NCBI GenBank assembly: GCA_003021045.1
Contig: PXRN01000019.1
Location: forward strand, 1 to 41,290
Length of the DNA stretch: 41,290 nt
DNA from: Halobacteriales archaeon QS_4_69_34
GTDB lineage: Archaea; Halobacteriota; Halobacteria; Halobacteriales; Halococcaceae
Reading direction: 5' to 3'
Shown piece after piece: positions 7,660-15,775 of the stretch; within the stretch, counting starts at the first letter, position 1, and every line of letters begins with the position of its first letter. The translations under genes and the position numbers were made by a program. The notes under the pieces were generated by a model that searched no databases, was not told the origin of the DNA, and was given only the letters and a program-made list of their open reading frames with translations.

Positions 7660-9482
7660 TCCCCCCTCCCGTCCGCCCGCCCGGCGGCCGCGGCACGTGC
7701 CGCCCCGCGGAGGGCTACGGCGTCCGCGCTGCCGACGCCGGCGACGGCCTCGACGAGCGCACTCGCCGCGTCGCCTCCGTGGTCCCCGACTCCGCTCTCG
7801 TTTTTCGCCCCGCCGTCGAGGGCTGCGAGCGCGTCGCCGAGCTTTCCGCGCGCGAGCGACTCGATCGCCGGGAGGGGATGGCCCGCGAAGCCGGGCGGGT
7901 GGTGGCAGGTGCTCTCGACGGTGCGGCCGTCGGCGAGCGTCACCGCGACGCGCGCGCCCACCTCCTTTCGCGCCCCTGCGAAGTCATCGGGCAGGGGCCG
8001 CCGCCGGAGAAAGCGCGCGAGCGTCGGGAGGTTCCACAGCGTGGTCGTGGGTCCGAGCGTCTTCAGCGCGTACGGCAGCGCCTCCCACCCGACGCCGCGC
8101 AACATCGCTCCGACCGGCACCTCGGAGCGGAGCGCCCGCAACGTGAAGTCGGGATCGTGGCCGACGGTCACTCGATCGGCGAGTCGCCAGACCGTCTCAT
8201 CGGCGACGCGTTCGGGGTGGAGCTGGCGGGGCGTGTGCTCGCCGTCCGCGAGCGCGACGGCGACGTTGTAGGGCACCGAGAACGTGAGCGCCGAGAGCGG
8301 ACTCCCCGGACCGTCGACGTGCCGGCCCGCGAGCGCGTCGACCTCGCGGGTGAACAGCGATCCGGCGACGTCGATCGATCGGATGCCGACCCGTCCGTCG
8401 ACGGTCCCACCTGTCGACCCGTCCCCGCGCGTGGCTTCCGGCCCGTCGTCGCGTGCAGCCGGTCTCTCGTCGCTCCGTTCTGCCGTCGATGGTGTCGCCG
8501 CATCGCGCAGGCGTTCACGGACGGCGAGTGCAGCCTCGACCGCGGCGGTCACGTAGGCGCAGCCGGGGGTAGCTTTGACCGTGAGCGCGGCCGTGTGCCA
8601 GCGCTCGTCGAGCCCGCCGAGAAACGCGGGGAGGGGGTAGTCGGCGAACGCGTCGAGAAACCCCTCGTGGCCGTCGAGCGATCGGCGGTTCCCGGCGAGC
8701 CCCTCCTCGGCGGCCGCGGCCGCGCCGAGGCCCGCGAGGACGGGCTCGGCCGCCGTCAGCAGCTTCGCATCCGACCCCAGAAAGGCGTCCGCGAGCGGCC
8801 ACGGCGGCTGAGCGAGCGCGATCGCGATGGCGTCGGCGAGCGTTCCACTATCGAACTCGCGGAGCCGCGCGCGGGCGACCGCCGCGGCGACCGCGTGAAC
8901 GTAGGCCGTCTGTTGGCCCCGGAAGGGGCCGATCGCCGCGGCGGCGGCCACCCGGGCGGCGACCTCGTTGGCCGCGACCTGCGCGCAGGCGACCTCGCGC
9001 CCGCTCGCCCCCAGTGCCTCGCCCTCGGCGAGCGGCACGAAGACGGCGCTGTGGCCGGTGTGGCCCCCGAGCACGGTGTCGTCGAAGTCGAGCGCCATCG
9101 ACAGCGCCGCGTGGCCGTAGCAGGCCGCCCGCACGGGTAGCAGTTCGCCGGTCGGCAGGAACGTCGCCCGGTAGTCGGTTTCCGATCCCGCGGGGTCGCC
9201 GGTGTCCGACGGTCCCGGCACCCACTCGCGCTCGACCAGCCCGACGACCTGCTCGCCTACGGGGTGGGAGAGCGTCCAGTAGACGGCCCCGACGGTGCTC
9301 AGCCGCTGGGCGGTCGCCGCGCGCCGCACCCGCTCGGGCACGTCCCCGTACTCCAGCCCGGCGGCCCACGCCGCGAGCCGCTCGATGGCCGCTCCCGGAT
9401 CGGGGTCGTCCGTCCCGCCGGGATCGTCCATCTGGGAGCCGCCCGCGCGGGCCGCCGATCCGTCCGTGAGACGGTCTCTCAT
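7656..9482 (-). CDS. MmgE/PrpD family protein
   Basis: A 608-residue protein of the MmgE/PrpD family, which includes 2-methylcitrate dehydratase and cis-aconitate decarboxylase. Recognisable blocks are ACYGHAALSMALDFDDTV, then GHTGHSAVFVPLAEGEA, HAVAAAVARARL, KATPGCAYVTAAVEA, PLSALTFSVPYNVAVAL, and DGRTVESTCHHPPGFAGHPL. A variable Asp/Arg/Gly-rich insert separates the halves (near plus-strand position 8430), and the protein is longer than the usual 450-500 residues. The start at 9482 (MRDRLTDG) was chosen because a TTTAGA box lies about 28 bases upstream; an ATG 51 bases further in is also possible. No citrate synthase or propionate genes are adjacent, so the substrate is not assigned. Confidence 0.85.
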   Translation of the reverse strand: MRDRLTDGSAARAGGSQMDDPGGTDDPDPGAAIERLAAWAAGLEYGDVPERVRRAATAQRLSTVGAVYWTLSHPVGEQVVGLVEREWVPGPSDTGDPAGSETDYRATFLPTGELLPVRAACYGHAALSMALDFDDTVLGGHTGHSAVFVPLAEGEALGASGREVACAQVAANEVAARVAAAAAIGPFRGQQTAYVHAVAAAVARARLREFDSGTLADAIAIALAQPPWPLADAFLGSDAKLLTAAEPVLAGLGAAAAAEEGLAGNRRSLDGHEGFLDAFADYPLPAFLGGLDERWHTAALTVKATPGCAYVTAAVEAALAVRERLRDAATPSTAERSDERPAARDDGPEATRGDGSTGGTVDGRVGIRSIDVAGSLFTREVDALAGRHVDGPGSPLSALTFSVPYNVAVALADGEHTPRQLHPERVADETVWRLADRVTVGHDPDFTLRALRSEVPVGAMLRGVGWEALPYALKTLGPTTTLWNLPTLARFLRRRPLPDDFAGARKEVGARVAVTLADGRTVESTCHHPPGFAGHPLPAIESLARGKLGDALAALDGGAKNESGVGDHGGDAASALVEAVAGVGSADAVALRGAARAAAAGRADGRGE

Positions 9483-9638
9483 CGGTCGCCGGTTCACCCG
9501 ACGGCATCTAAACGGTTCGGACACGCCCCACCCGTGGAATCGCGTTTCGCTTGCGACGGGACCGACGGACGGGCGGACAGCGGACGGGAATCGACCGTGA
9601 TCGGCGGCCGGCGCGGCATCGGCGTCCGAGGTTCCGGT

Positions 9639-10340
9639 TCAGTCCGCCGGCTCGACTTCCTCGACGAGCGCCGGCGAATCGTTCGCGGGGTCGTTGACGG
9701 CCGTCGAGACGGGGGAGGCCCGCATCTCTCCGGGGTGGGGTGCGAGCACCTCCCCCGACGCCTCGCCGTCGAGCCAGCGATCCTCGTTCTCGGGCGGGAG
9801 GACGACGGCCATCCGGTCGTGCAGCGGTTCTACCGTCTCGTTCGGTTCCGTCGTGACGATGGTGAACGTCTCGACGGGATCCGCCTCGCGGTCGGGCTCC
9901 CCGCTACCGAAGTCGGCGAGCCCGGTCTGTCTCTGCGGTGGCTGCCACGTCTCCCAGAGGCCGGCCATCGCGAAGGGCTCGCCGCTTTCGAGCGCGACAC
10001 GGTAGGGCTGCGTTCCCTGCCCCGTATCGGTCCACTCGTAGAAGCCGTCGGCGAGCACCAGACAGCGCCGGCTCTCGTACGCGTCGCGGAAGCTCCGCCT
10101 CCGGCCGACGGTCTCGGCACGGGCGTTGATCAATCGATCGCCGATCGCCGGGTCGTCGGCCCACGACGGGACGAGCCCCCAGCGGAGCTCCTCGATGGTC
10201 TCGGGGGACGCGTCGCGGATCACCGGAAGCTCCTGGCTCGGCGCGGCGTTGTACCGTGGCTCGAAGGGGTGCTCGAAGCTGGCGTCGAAGCGCGCTTCGA
10301 GCTCTTCGGGCGATGTGAAGAGACTGTACCGTCCACACAT
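9639..10340 (-). CDS. SRAP (SOS response-associated peptidase, YedK/HMCES) family protein
   Basis: A 233-residue protein starting MCGRYSLF, so that removal of Met exposes the catalytic Cys2 which in the family forms a thiazolidine crosslink with abasic sites in single-stranded DNA. The other hallmarks are present: RYNAAPSQELPVI, ELRWGLVPSWADD, INARAETV, CLVLADGFYEW, and EPLHDRMAVVLP with the conserved His. The start at 10340 is the only one that places Cys at position 2, and a TATA-like GTTATC lies about 27 bases upstream. A haloarchaeal-type insert (around PPQRQTGLADFG) lies between the two halves. Role: protection of abasic sites in DNA; cytoplasmic. Confidence 0.95.
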   Translation of the reverse strand: MCGRYSLFTSPEELEARFDASFEHPFEPRYNAAPSQELPVIRDASPETIEELRWGLVPSWADDPAIGDRLINARAETVGRRRSFRDAYESRRCLVLADGFYEWTDTGQGTQPYRVALESGEPFAMAGLWETWQPPQRQTGLADFGSGEPDREADPVETFTIVTTEPNETVEPLHDRMAVVLPPENEDRWLDGEASGEVLAPHPGEMRASPVSTAVNDPANDSPALVEEVEPAD

Positions 10341-10604
10341 ACCCGATTGGAGCGTTTGCAGCGAGATAACGCTGGCTTTCGGCAGCGGTACGGCCGTTCG
10401 CAAACGAGGGCAGGAGTGAGAGTGGGATCGAGAGGAGACGGCGGTCGCGTACGGCCCGTGCGGTGTGCGGTCGGCGCGCGCCGAGCGCGTCTCCGTGCGC
10501 GCTCGACACCGCGAGAGATGAGCGGGGCGAGGAGATGCCGGTTGTGCACCGGTCGCGCCGACCCGATAAACGGCTTTATCCTCGGCTCGCGTGGTGGATG
10601 TCAG

Positions 10605-11391
10605 ATGAACACGCAACGGCGGGCGTTTCTGTCGAGCGCCGCGGCGGCCGGCGGCGCGGTGCTCGCCGGCTGTCTCGGGAGCGGCAGCGAAACCACCGGC
10701 GGCTCGGCAGGCGACACCACGGCCGGCGATTCCACGACGGCCGACGTCTCCACACGGACCGGGCGATCGGACGGGACGACGGCCGAGCCGTCGGACGATC
10801 CGGTCGCGGGGACCGACGCGGCGACCGCCTCGGCGGGGACTGATCTGACCCCGAGCCTGGCTGACTCGGCGGCGACCGACGCGACGGCGACCGACGCGGC
10901 GGGAGCCGGTGTGACCGCGAGCCTCGACCACCCGGCACTGTGAGCGATTCAACGCGAATACGTTCCCGAAACTGGAGTCGGGCCCGATCACCGACGGCGA
11001 GTTGACCTACATCTACCGGAACTTCCCCTACGCCTTCCCGTGGGGCGAGCCTGCTATGCAGGCGCTCGAAGCCACGCTCGCGCGCAGCGAGCCCGCCCAC
11101 TGGGCGCTGAAGGCCCACTACTTCGCCGAGCAATCGAAGTTCGGCGGCGGGAACGTCCTCGACCGTACTGAAGCGTTCCTCGCCAGCGAGACGGACGTCG
11201 ACGCCGCGGCCGTCGTCGCCGACGCAGAGGCGAAGGCGTTCGTCGAGGCCGTCCGAACTGACATCGACGCCGGCGAGGCGGCGGGCGTGGTCAGCACGCC
11301 CACCTTCTATCTGTTCGACGACGGGCAGTTCCTGACCGAGGTCCGGGGTGCACAGAGCTACGACGTCTTCGCCAGCGCGCTGGGGCTCTGA
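10605..11391 (+). pseudogene. Secreted DsbA-like thioredoxin-fold lipoprotein, active-site region deleted
   Basis: The first frame begins MNTQRRAFLSSAAAAGGAVL then AGC, a twin-arginine signal with lipobox. It runs through a Thr/Ala/Asp-rich stalk to LDHPAL and stops at 10941-10943. In another frame the protein resumes immediately as CERFNANTFPKLESGP, ITDGELTYIYRNFPYAFPWG and so on to the C-terminal TPTFYLFDDGQFLTEVRGAQ block, ending at 11391. Compared with the family, about 30 residues before CERF, including the first Cys of CxxC, are gone, and the frame is shifted. So this is a deletion at about 10940, not a single-base error. A TATA-like CTTTATC lies 25-31 bases before the ATG. Intact relatives would be exported by Tat and act in disulfide chemistry outside the cell. 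Confidence 0.85.
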
Positions 11392-11990
11392 TGGCCGCGA
11401 TACGCTCCGTCCGGCTGCCGACCCGGGCGCGGGACTGGCGGCTGATGGCCCGCACTGCACGGCTGGTCGTCACCATCCCCGCCTACGCAACCCTCGGGGC
11501 CGTCGCCGCCGTCGCGGGCCTGACGCTGTTCGTGCTCTCCCAGAACCTCCCGCTCGTTGAGTTCCTGCTCACGGGCTCGCTGTCGCTCGGCGACCGGCTG
11601 ACGATCCTCGCCCAGCAGTACCCCTTCGTCGGGACGAACTACGGGCCCCTCCAGGGCGCGTTGCTCCTCGTCACCGCACTGCTCGTCGGGGTGAACGTGG
11701 CGATGGTGGTCTATCACCTCCGCGAGCACGCCCTCTCGGCGGCGGAGGGCTCGACGAGCGTCGCCGGGCTCGTCCTCGGCACGCTTGGGGCGGGCTGTGC
11801 GGCCTGTGGCTCGGCAGTGCTCGCGGGCCTGTTTTCGCTGTTCGGCGCGACCGCCTCGCTCACGTTCCTGCCCCTGGAGGGACTGGAGTTCGCACTGCTG
11901 GCGCTCGTCGCGCTGGTGCTCTCGATCTACTGGCTCGCCCGCGGGATGCGCGGCGGCGAGATCAACGGCTGTCCGGTCGCCTTCGGGTAA
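11391..11990 (+). CDS. Polytopic membrane protein with CxxC, partner of DsbA-like protein
   Basis: A 199-residue integral membrane protein with about four hydrophobic segments. A third-segment motif GAGCAACGSAVLAGLFSLFG contains a Cys-Ala-Ala-Cys pair inside or at the edge of the membrane. In haloarchaea such proteins commonly follow Tat-exported DsbA-like lipoproteins, and a redox relay between the two is a reasonable inference. Here the ATG overlaps the stop of the damaged DsbA-like gene (TGATG), so it was cotranscribed. The coding frame is fully open and codon use looks normal, meaning the partner has outlived the gene it was coupled to, or the upstream damage is recent. Confidence 0.75.
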   Translation: MAAIRSVRLPTRARDWRLMARTARLVVTIPAYATLGAVAAVAGLTLFVLSQNLPLVEFLLTGSLSLGDRLTILAQQYPFVGTNYGPLQGALLLVTALLVGVNVAMVVYHLREHALSAAEGSTSVAGLVLGTLGAGCAACGSAVLAGLFSLFGATASLTFLPLEGLEFALLALVALVLSIYWLARGMRGGEINGCPVAFG

Positions 11991-12216
11991 GACGGCTCGC
12001 CGGGCCTGTGCTCCGCCTCGTCCCCAGATCCGCCCTCTCGTCCCGTTGGTCGCGTTGCCGTCGCCATCGATCGGGAGCCCCGCCGGGGATTCTGGGCCGG
12101 AAGTCCGTCGGCACGCAGCGACGCGGATCGCAGAGCGATCGGCAGTCACGGACCGCTCTATGACCTTTCCGGTCGAGAGCGTACCTACAAGTACCCGGGT
12201 GTGGAACCACTCCGCC

Positions 12217-12738
12217 ATGCCGTCGAACGCCGCCGCTCCGGAGTGGGTCACGCTCACCGCGGGCGAGGAGGTCCGGTGGGACGGCCACCCGAGCCTGCGC
12301 CTCGTCGTCCCCTCGATCGTCCTCGGTTTCGCGTTGATCGCCGCGGGGGCCGCTCTCGCGGTCGTGCTCGATCTAGAAGGGGTCCCTCAGTGGCTCCCGC
12401 TGGTGCTCGTGCCCGTCGGCTTGCTCGTCGTCGGCTGGGCTTACCTCGTCAACAGGAGCACCCGCTACGTCATCACCAGCGAGGAGGTCTACCGGAAGAG
12501 GGGACTGCTCGGCCGCGACGTCGCCCAGATCCGTCTCGACCGCGTCCAGAACACGGCCGTCTCCCAGTCGTTCGGCCAGCGGCTGCTCTCCTACGGCGAC
12601 GTCGCGATCTACACCGCGGGCACCGATACGATGAACATCGTCCTCGATGACGTCCCCGATCCCAGACGCGTCAATCGCATCCTGACCGAGCAGCTCGACG
12701 CGGTCGCGGAGCGCTCCTCGCGCTCGGACGGGCTGTAA
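12217..12738 (+). CDS. PH-domain (bPH2/DUF304-like) membrane protein
   Basis: A 173-residue protein with an N-terminal segment ending in VRWDGHPSLR, two adjacent transmembrane helices (residues about 30-50 and 57-75), then STRYVITSEEVYRKRGLLGR, DVAQIRLDRVQNTAVSQS, and GDVAIYTAG, the pattern of bacterial PH-like domains of the YdbS/YdbT kind. Its role is unknown; family members are membrane-associated scaffolds. The ATG at 12217 is preceded by a CTACAAG box 28 bases upstream. Longer in-frame sequence upstream is Pro/Arg-rich and has no TATA support. The protein is shorter than multi-PH relatives, so it is a single-domain version. Confidence 0.85.
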   Translation: MPSNAAAPEWVTLTAGEEVRWDGHPSLRLVVPSIVLGFALIAAGAALAVVLDLEGVPQWLPLVLVPVGLLVVGWAYLVNRSTRYVITSEEVYRKRGLLGRDVAQIRLDRVQNTAVSQSFGQRLLSYGDVAIYTAGTDTMNIVLDDVPDPRRVNRILTEQLDAVAERSSRSDGL

Positions 12739-12848
12739 ACTGTGACAATCTCGAAGTAAACCAGTAGCTACGTCGGGCGCGAACGGCTCGCTCGGTGGAC
12801 CGTTGGATCGCCTCTCGCCGATCAAACCTAGGGGCAAACCGGATAAAT

Positions 12849-12877
12849 TCACGTGCCATCTACGTGATGTTTATGTA
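12849..12877 (+). promoter_or_regulatory. Operator-like dyad and TATA box upstream of the dockerin gene
   Basis: A perfect inverted repeat, TCACGT (12849-12854) and ACGTGA (12862-12867) with a 7-base spacer, abuts a TATA-like GTTTATGTA (12869-12877). A regulator bound at the dyad would touch the position where TFB binds. Transcription would start near 12900, giving a leader of roughly 30 bases that contains the small hairpin CCCCTCGTGGGG. No regulator is identified. Confidence 0.5.
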
Positions 12878-12927
12878 CTCCCCGCCCCTCGTGGGGACGC
12901 GGCGAAAGCCGAACGGAACGAGAACCG

Positions 12928-13290
12928 ATGAACGTGACACGACTCCGGAAGGTGCTGGGTGTACTGCTTGCAGGGCTGCTGGTCCTGTCCGTTGCGACCG
13001 CCGGTGCCGGCATGGTGGGCGCACAGGAAGATACTACTACCGACAACGAGACGGAGACTCCGGACGACGAGAACGAAACCGAAGAAGCCGACGGGAACGA
13101 AACCGAAGAGGACGACGGCACGGACGTCAACGAGGACAACGAGACGAACGTCAACGACGTCCAGTCGCTGTTCGCGGAGCTCGTCCAGAACCCCGAGAAC
13201 GCTTCGGAGACCCTCGACTTCAACAACGACGGTCAGGTCAGCATCGTCGACGTGGTGGCGCTGTTCGTCGTGCTGTTCGCCGGTGGTTGA
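12928..13290 (+). CDS. Secreted stand-alone dockerin-like protein
   Basis: A 120-residue protein with a signal peptide (residues 1-31, ending AGAGMVGA), an acidic Thr/Glu/Asn linker (33-65), and two calcium-binding F-hand loops of the form D-x-N-x-D-x6-D: Asp66-Asp77 (DVNEDNETNVND) and Asp97-Asp108 (DFNNDGQVSIVD). Each loop is followed by a short hydrophobic helix (VQSLFAEL; VVALFVVLF). This is the layout of a type I dockerin, which in other organisms plugs proteins into cohesin-bearing partners. Here nothing else is attached: no enzyme domain and no membrane anchor. It is cut off from neighbours on both sides by 190 and 59 bases and has its own promoter. Cohesin partners are not in the window. 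Confidence 0.85.
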   Translation: MNVTRLRKVLGVLLAGLLVLSVATAGAGMVGAQEDTTTDNETETPDDENETEEADGNETEEDDGTDVNEDNETNVNDVQSLFAELVQNPENASETLDFNNDGQVSIVDVVALFVVLFAGG

Positions 13291-13349
13291 GGCGCGACGG
13301 TCCCGACCGAATTTTTTCCGCCGACGGCCGCGACCGCGAGCGTGCGCTC

Positions 13350-14225
13350 TCAGTGTACCGTCGCGCCGCGACCGACCCGCGTCTGGTAGGCCCGTGACTC
13401 GACGCCCGCATCGGCGAACGCCTCGACCATGGTGGCGGCGACCGCGCGCCGGTCGCTCTCGCGGCAGGCCGCGACGACCGTAGGGCCCGCGCCGCTGACG
13501 GTGACGCCGGTCGCGCCCGCGCCGAGCGCCGCCGTATGTACGGTCTCGTAGCCCTCGATGAGTGCTGCGCGTGCGGGCGTGACGACGGCGTCGGCCATGC
13601 CCCGGCCGACCAGCGCGGGGTCGTCCCGGCACATTCCGACGACGAGCGTCGCCGCACAGCCGACCGTCTCGACGACCTCCTCGATGGTCGCGCCCGCCGG
13701 GACGACCCGGCGGGCGTCCCGGGTCGAGACGACCACCTCCGGGAGGCAAGCGACCAGCGGGACGCCGGCGTCGACGCGGGTGACTCCCTCGGGCGTGGCG
13801 ATCGTGAACCCGCCGAGGATCGCGGGCGCGACGTTGTCCGCGTGGGCGTCGCCCGACACCACGGCCTCGCCTTCGGCCGCCATCGGGACGAGCTCCGCTC
13901 GGCTGTAGCCCCGCTCGTAGAGCTCGTTCAGGCCGACGGCCGCGGCGGCTGCGCTCGCGGCCGAGGAACCCAGTCCGGATGCCGGCCGCACACCCTTGTC
14001 GATCTCGATGTGAGCGGGCGCGTCGAGCGCCTCGGCGACGGCCCCGACGGTGTTTTTCTCCGGGTCCTCGGGGATGTACTGGCTGCCCGCGCCGGTGACC
14101 GAGATGGTCGTCCGGTCGGCCTCCGAGACCCGGAGGACGTCCGCCGGGCGCGAGAGGGCGGCCCCGAAGACGTCGAAGCCGCTCCCCAGGTTGGCGCTCG
14201 TGGCCGGGGCCCGGACGGTGAGCAT
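13350..14225 (-). CDS. thrB: Homoserine kinase
   Basis: A 291-residue GHMP-family kinase that phosphorylates L-homoserine on the path to threonine. It starts MLTVRAPATSANLGSGFDVF, has the ATP-binding GVRPASGLGSSAASAAAAA, HADNVAPAILGGFTI, and the third GHMP motif TVSGAGPTVVAACR. The ATG at 14225 was preferred to one 21 bases upstream because a GCTTTTTGC box lies about 28 bases before it. The protein is full length. It is monocistronic: downstream lies the dockerin gene on the other strand, and no other threonine gene is adjacent. Confidence 0.95.
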   Translation of the reverse strand: MLTVRAPATSANLGSGFDVFGAALSRPADVLRVSEADRTTISVTGAGSQYIPEDPEKNTVGAVAEALDAPAHIEIDKGVRPASGLGSSAASAAAAAVGLNELYERGYSRAELVPMAAEGEAVVSGDAHADNVAPAILGGFTIATPEGVTRVDAGVPLVACLPEVVVSTRDARRVVPAGATIEEVVETVGCAATLVVGMCRDDPALVGRGMADAVVTPARAALIEGYETVHTAALGAGATGVTVSGAGPTVVAACRESDRRAVAATMVEAFADAGVESRAYQTRVGRGATVH

Positions 14226-14405
14226 GATGCCGGGTTCTGCGAGCATGCGCAAAAAGCCTGCCGACGCTCGTCTCGCGGGCGATGGGTACGGCAGTTTTCG
14301 CGGTTGGCCGTCACGAACCGATCGATCCGTCCGCCGCTCGGCAGCGTCGAACGACGCACTGCCCACGCTCCTTGACGCTCGACGGGTAGTTCGGGTTCCG
14401 AAGGG

Positions 14406-14790
14406 ATGTGATACCGACGCCGAACGCGGCGACCTCGTCGAGGACCTCTACGGATACCTCGAGGCCACCGGGGAGCTGGCGACCCCCGCCGAGCCGAACG
14501 GATGGCTCGGGGAGACCCAGGCCGTGGCGGCGGACTTCGCCGGGAGGACCGCCGGGAAGCCGCCCGAAAGCGCTCGGTCAGGCCGGGAGCTGCTCGATCA
14601 CGTCGAGCCGACGGGCCACCGGAAGACCGACCGGCACATCGAGGCCGCTCGCACCGCCGCGCGGCGACCGAGAGACGGTACGGAGAGGGCGGCACCCGTC
14701 CGGTTGCGGCGGTCGTCGACGGTCGTCTACGGACCCTTTTCACCGCCGATGGTCTTGCACGTACGCCTTCCGGGGTCCACGCTCTCGTGA
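14406..14790 (+). pseudogene. Degenerate copy of a short haloarchaeal family (DUF8152-like)
   Basis: One frame reads DLVEDLYGYLEATGELATPA, NGWLGETQAVAADFAGRT, then ELLDHVEPTGHRKTDRHIEA, closely following the pattern of a small haloarchaeal protein family of unknown function (LxxxLEATAELP, RWLGEAEAVA, LLxxVxxTGxxxADEH). No start codon lies in that frame at the expected place. An ATG at 14406-14408 is followed at once by a stop, and two inserted bases there would restore a normal start (M-S-D-T-D-A). After about 14690 the similarity fades into Arg/Pro-rich sequence up to a TGA at 14788-14790. I read this as a decayed gene; the family assignment is from memory and moderately sure. Confidence 0.45.
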
Positions 14791-14821
14791 GAGCGATCGA
14801 AAGGAGAAAACGGGAGTCGGA

Positions 14822-14892
14822 TGCGCTGGCCGAGATTTGAACTCGGGTTGTGACCATGGCAAGGTCACGTGATACCACTACACTACCAGCGC
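14822..14892 (-). tRNA. tRNA-Gly (anticodon GCC)
   Basis: On the minus strand the sequence folds as a 71-base tRNA: acceptor GCGCTGG paired with CCAGCGC, a D arm with GTAGTGG, anticodon stem GTGACC/GGTCAC enclosing TTGCCAT (anticodon GCC), and T arm with GTTCAAATC. The discriminator base is A; CCA is not encoded. No intron. Confidence 0.97.
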
Positions 14893-14919
14893 CTTCGCAT
14901 CCATCCTACCCGCGGAAGC

Positions 14920-14930
14920 GGATAAAAGGA
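14920..14930 (-). promoter_or_regulatory. TATA box of tRNA-Gly
   Basis: Minus-strand TCCTTTTATCC lies 28-38 bases before the mature 5' end of tRNA-Gly in an otherwise GC-rich stretch, as expected for an archaeal tRNA promoter. Confidence 0.65.
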
Positions 14931-15048
14931 TTCCGGAAGCGGTCGACCGCACGCGGGTTCGTTCGGGACCCCGCCGGCCGGCTGGCCCGCTCCGTCTCCG
15001 CTGTCCCGCGCAGAACGCGGGCACCGCGCGAGCTACAGCCACGCGAGC

Positions 15049-15579
15049 CTACACGGTGTCCGGCCGCGCGTGGACCGAGAGCTCGACGGGCCGACGCTCG
15101 CCTTCGAGATCGGCGACGATGCGCGAGACGATGCGTTCGGCCTCCCGTTCGATCAGCGGTTTGACCTTCCCGATGACCCACGACAGCGAGACCAGCCGGG
15201 GGAGGTCGAGCCCGGTCGGGTCCGCCGAACTCGCGTCGAACTCGATGCGCAGGCGCACCCGCGAGGCCGTCTCCCGCCCGTCGGGAGCCTCCTCGGGGAC
15301 CGCCTCGATCGACCAGTGTCCGCGCGCGTCGATGTCCTCGGTGATCTCCCAGTCGACCCGCGCGGGCCGGTCGGTACTGATGACCCGCGAGCGGGCGGTG
15401 TAGGAGAGCTTCCACCACGCGAAGTGGAGGTCGTACTCCGTTCCCGGGGTGCCGTCGCCGTGACGGGTCACCTCCGTCAGGTACTTCGAGTAGTCGGCGT
15501 AGCGGGGGAAGTCGATCAGGAACGCGTAGACCTCCTCGGGCGGCAGGTAGACGACGGTGCTGACCTCGACTGCGTCCAC
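15049..15579 (-). CDS. SRPBCC (START-like/coenzyme Q-binding) family protein
   Basis: A 176-residue protein of the polyketide-cyclase/coenzyme Q-binding fold: VEVSTVVYLPPEEVYAFLID near the start, FPRYADYSKYLTEV, the internal strand WKLSYTARSRVI, and a long C-terminal helix (VIGKVKPLIEREAERIVSRI). These proteins form a hydrophobic pocket for lipids or quinones; the ligand here is unknown. The start is a GTG at 15579 with a TTAGG box about 28 bases upstream. There is no membrane segment. The gene is between tRNA-Gly and a divergently transcribed surface protein and is probably monocistronic. Confidence 0.85.
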   Translation of the reverse strand: MDAVEVSTVVYLPPEEVYAFLIDFPRYADYSKYLTEVTRHGDGTPGTEYDLHFAWWKLSYTARSRVISTDRPARVDWEITEDIDARGHWSIEAVPEEAPDGRETASRVRLRIEFDASSADPTGLDLPRLVSLSWVIGKVKPLIEREAERIVSRIVADLEGERRPVELSVHARPDTV

Positions 15580-15775
15580 GGCCGTCTATCGGGGCGGCGC
15601 ATCCTAAGGGTTCCGGCGACGGAACCCCTCGGTGGGAGACGCGTGCGGCGGGCGAACCGAGGTGGATGAGAGAGGAAAGTCCATGCACGCCCGGCTCTCG
15701 ACCGGCCGCGGCCCTTGCTTCACCGAACCCGACTCGGATCGGGAGATACATCAGTTCATCCGACGGCGTACCCCT

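Noticed and set aside
15600..15775. GAGGAAAGTCC at 15672-15682 equals the CR-I core of RNase P RNA.
   Set aside because: Only about 175 bases are available before the next gene, no CR-V-like ACAGAAA region or pairing P4 strand follows, and the usual C-rich archaeal continuation is missing. An 11-base match can occur by chance in this context.
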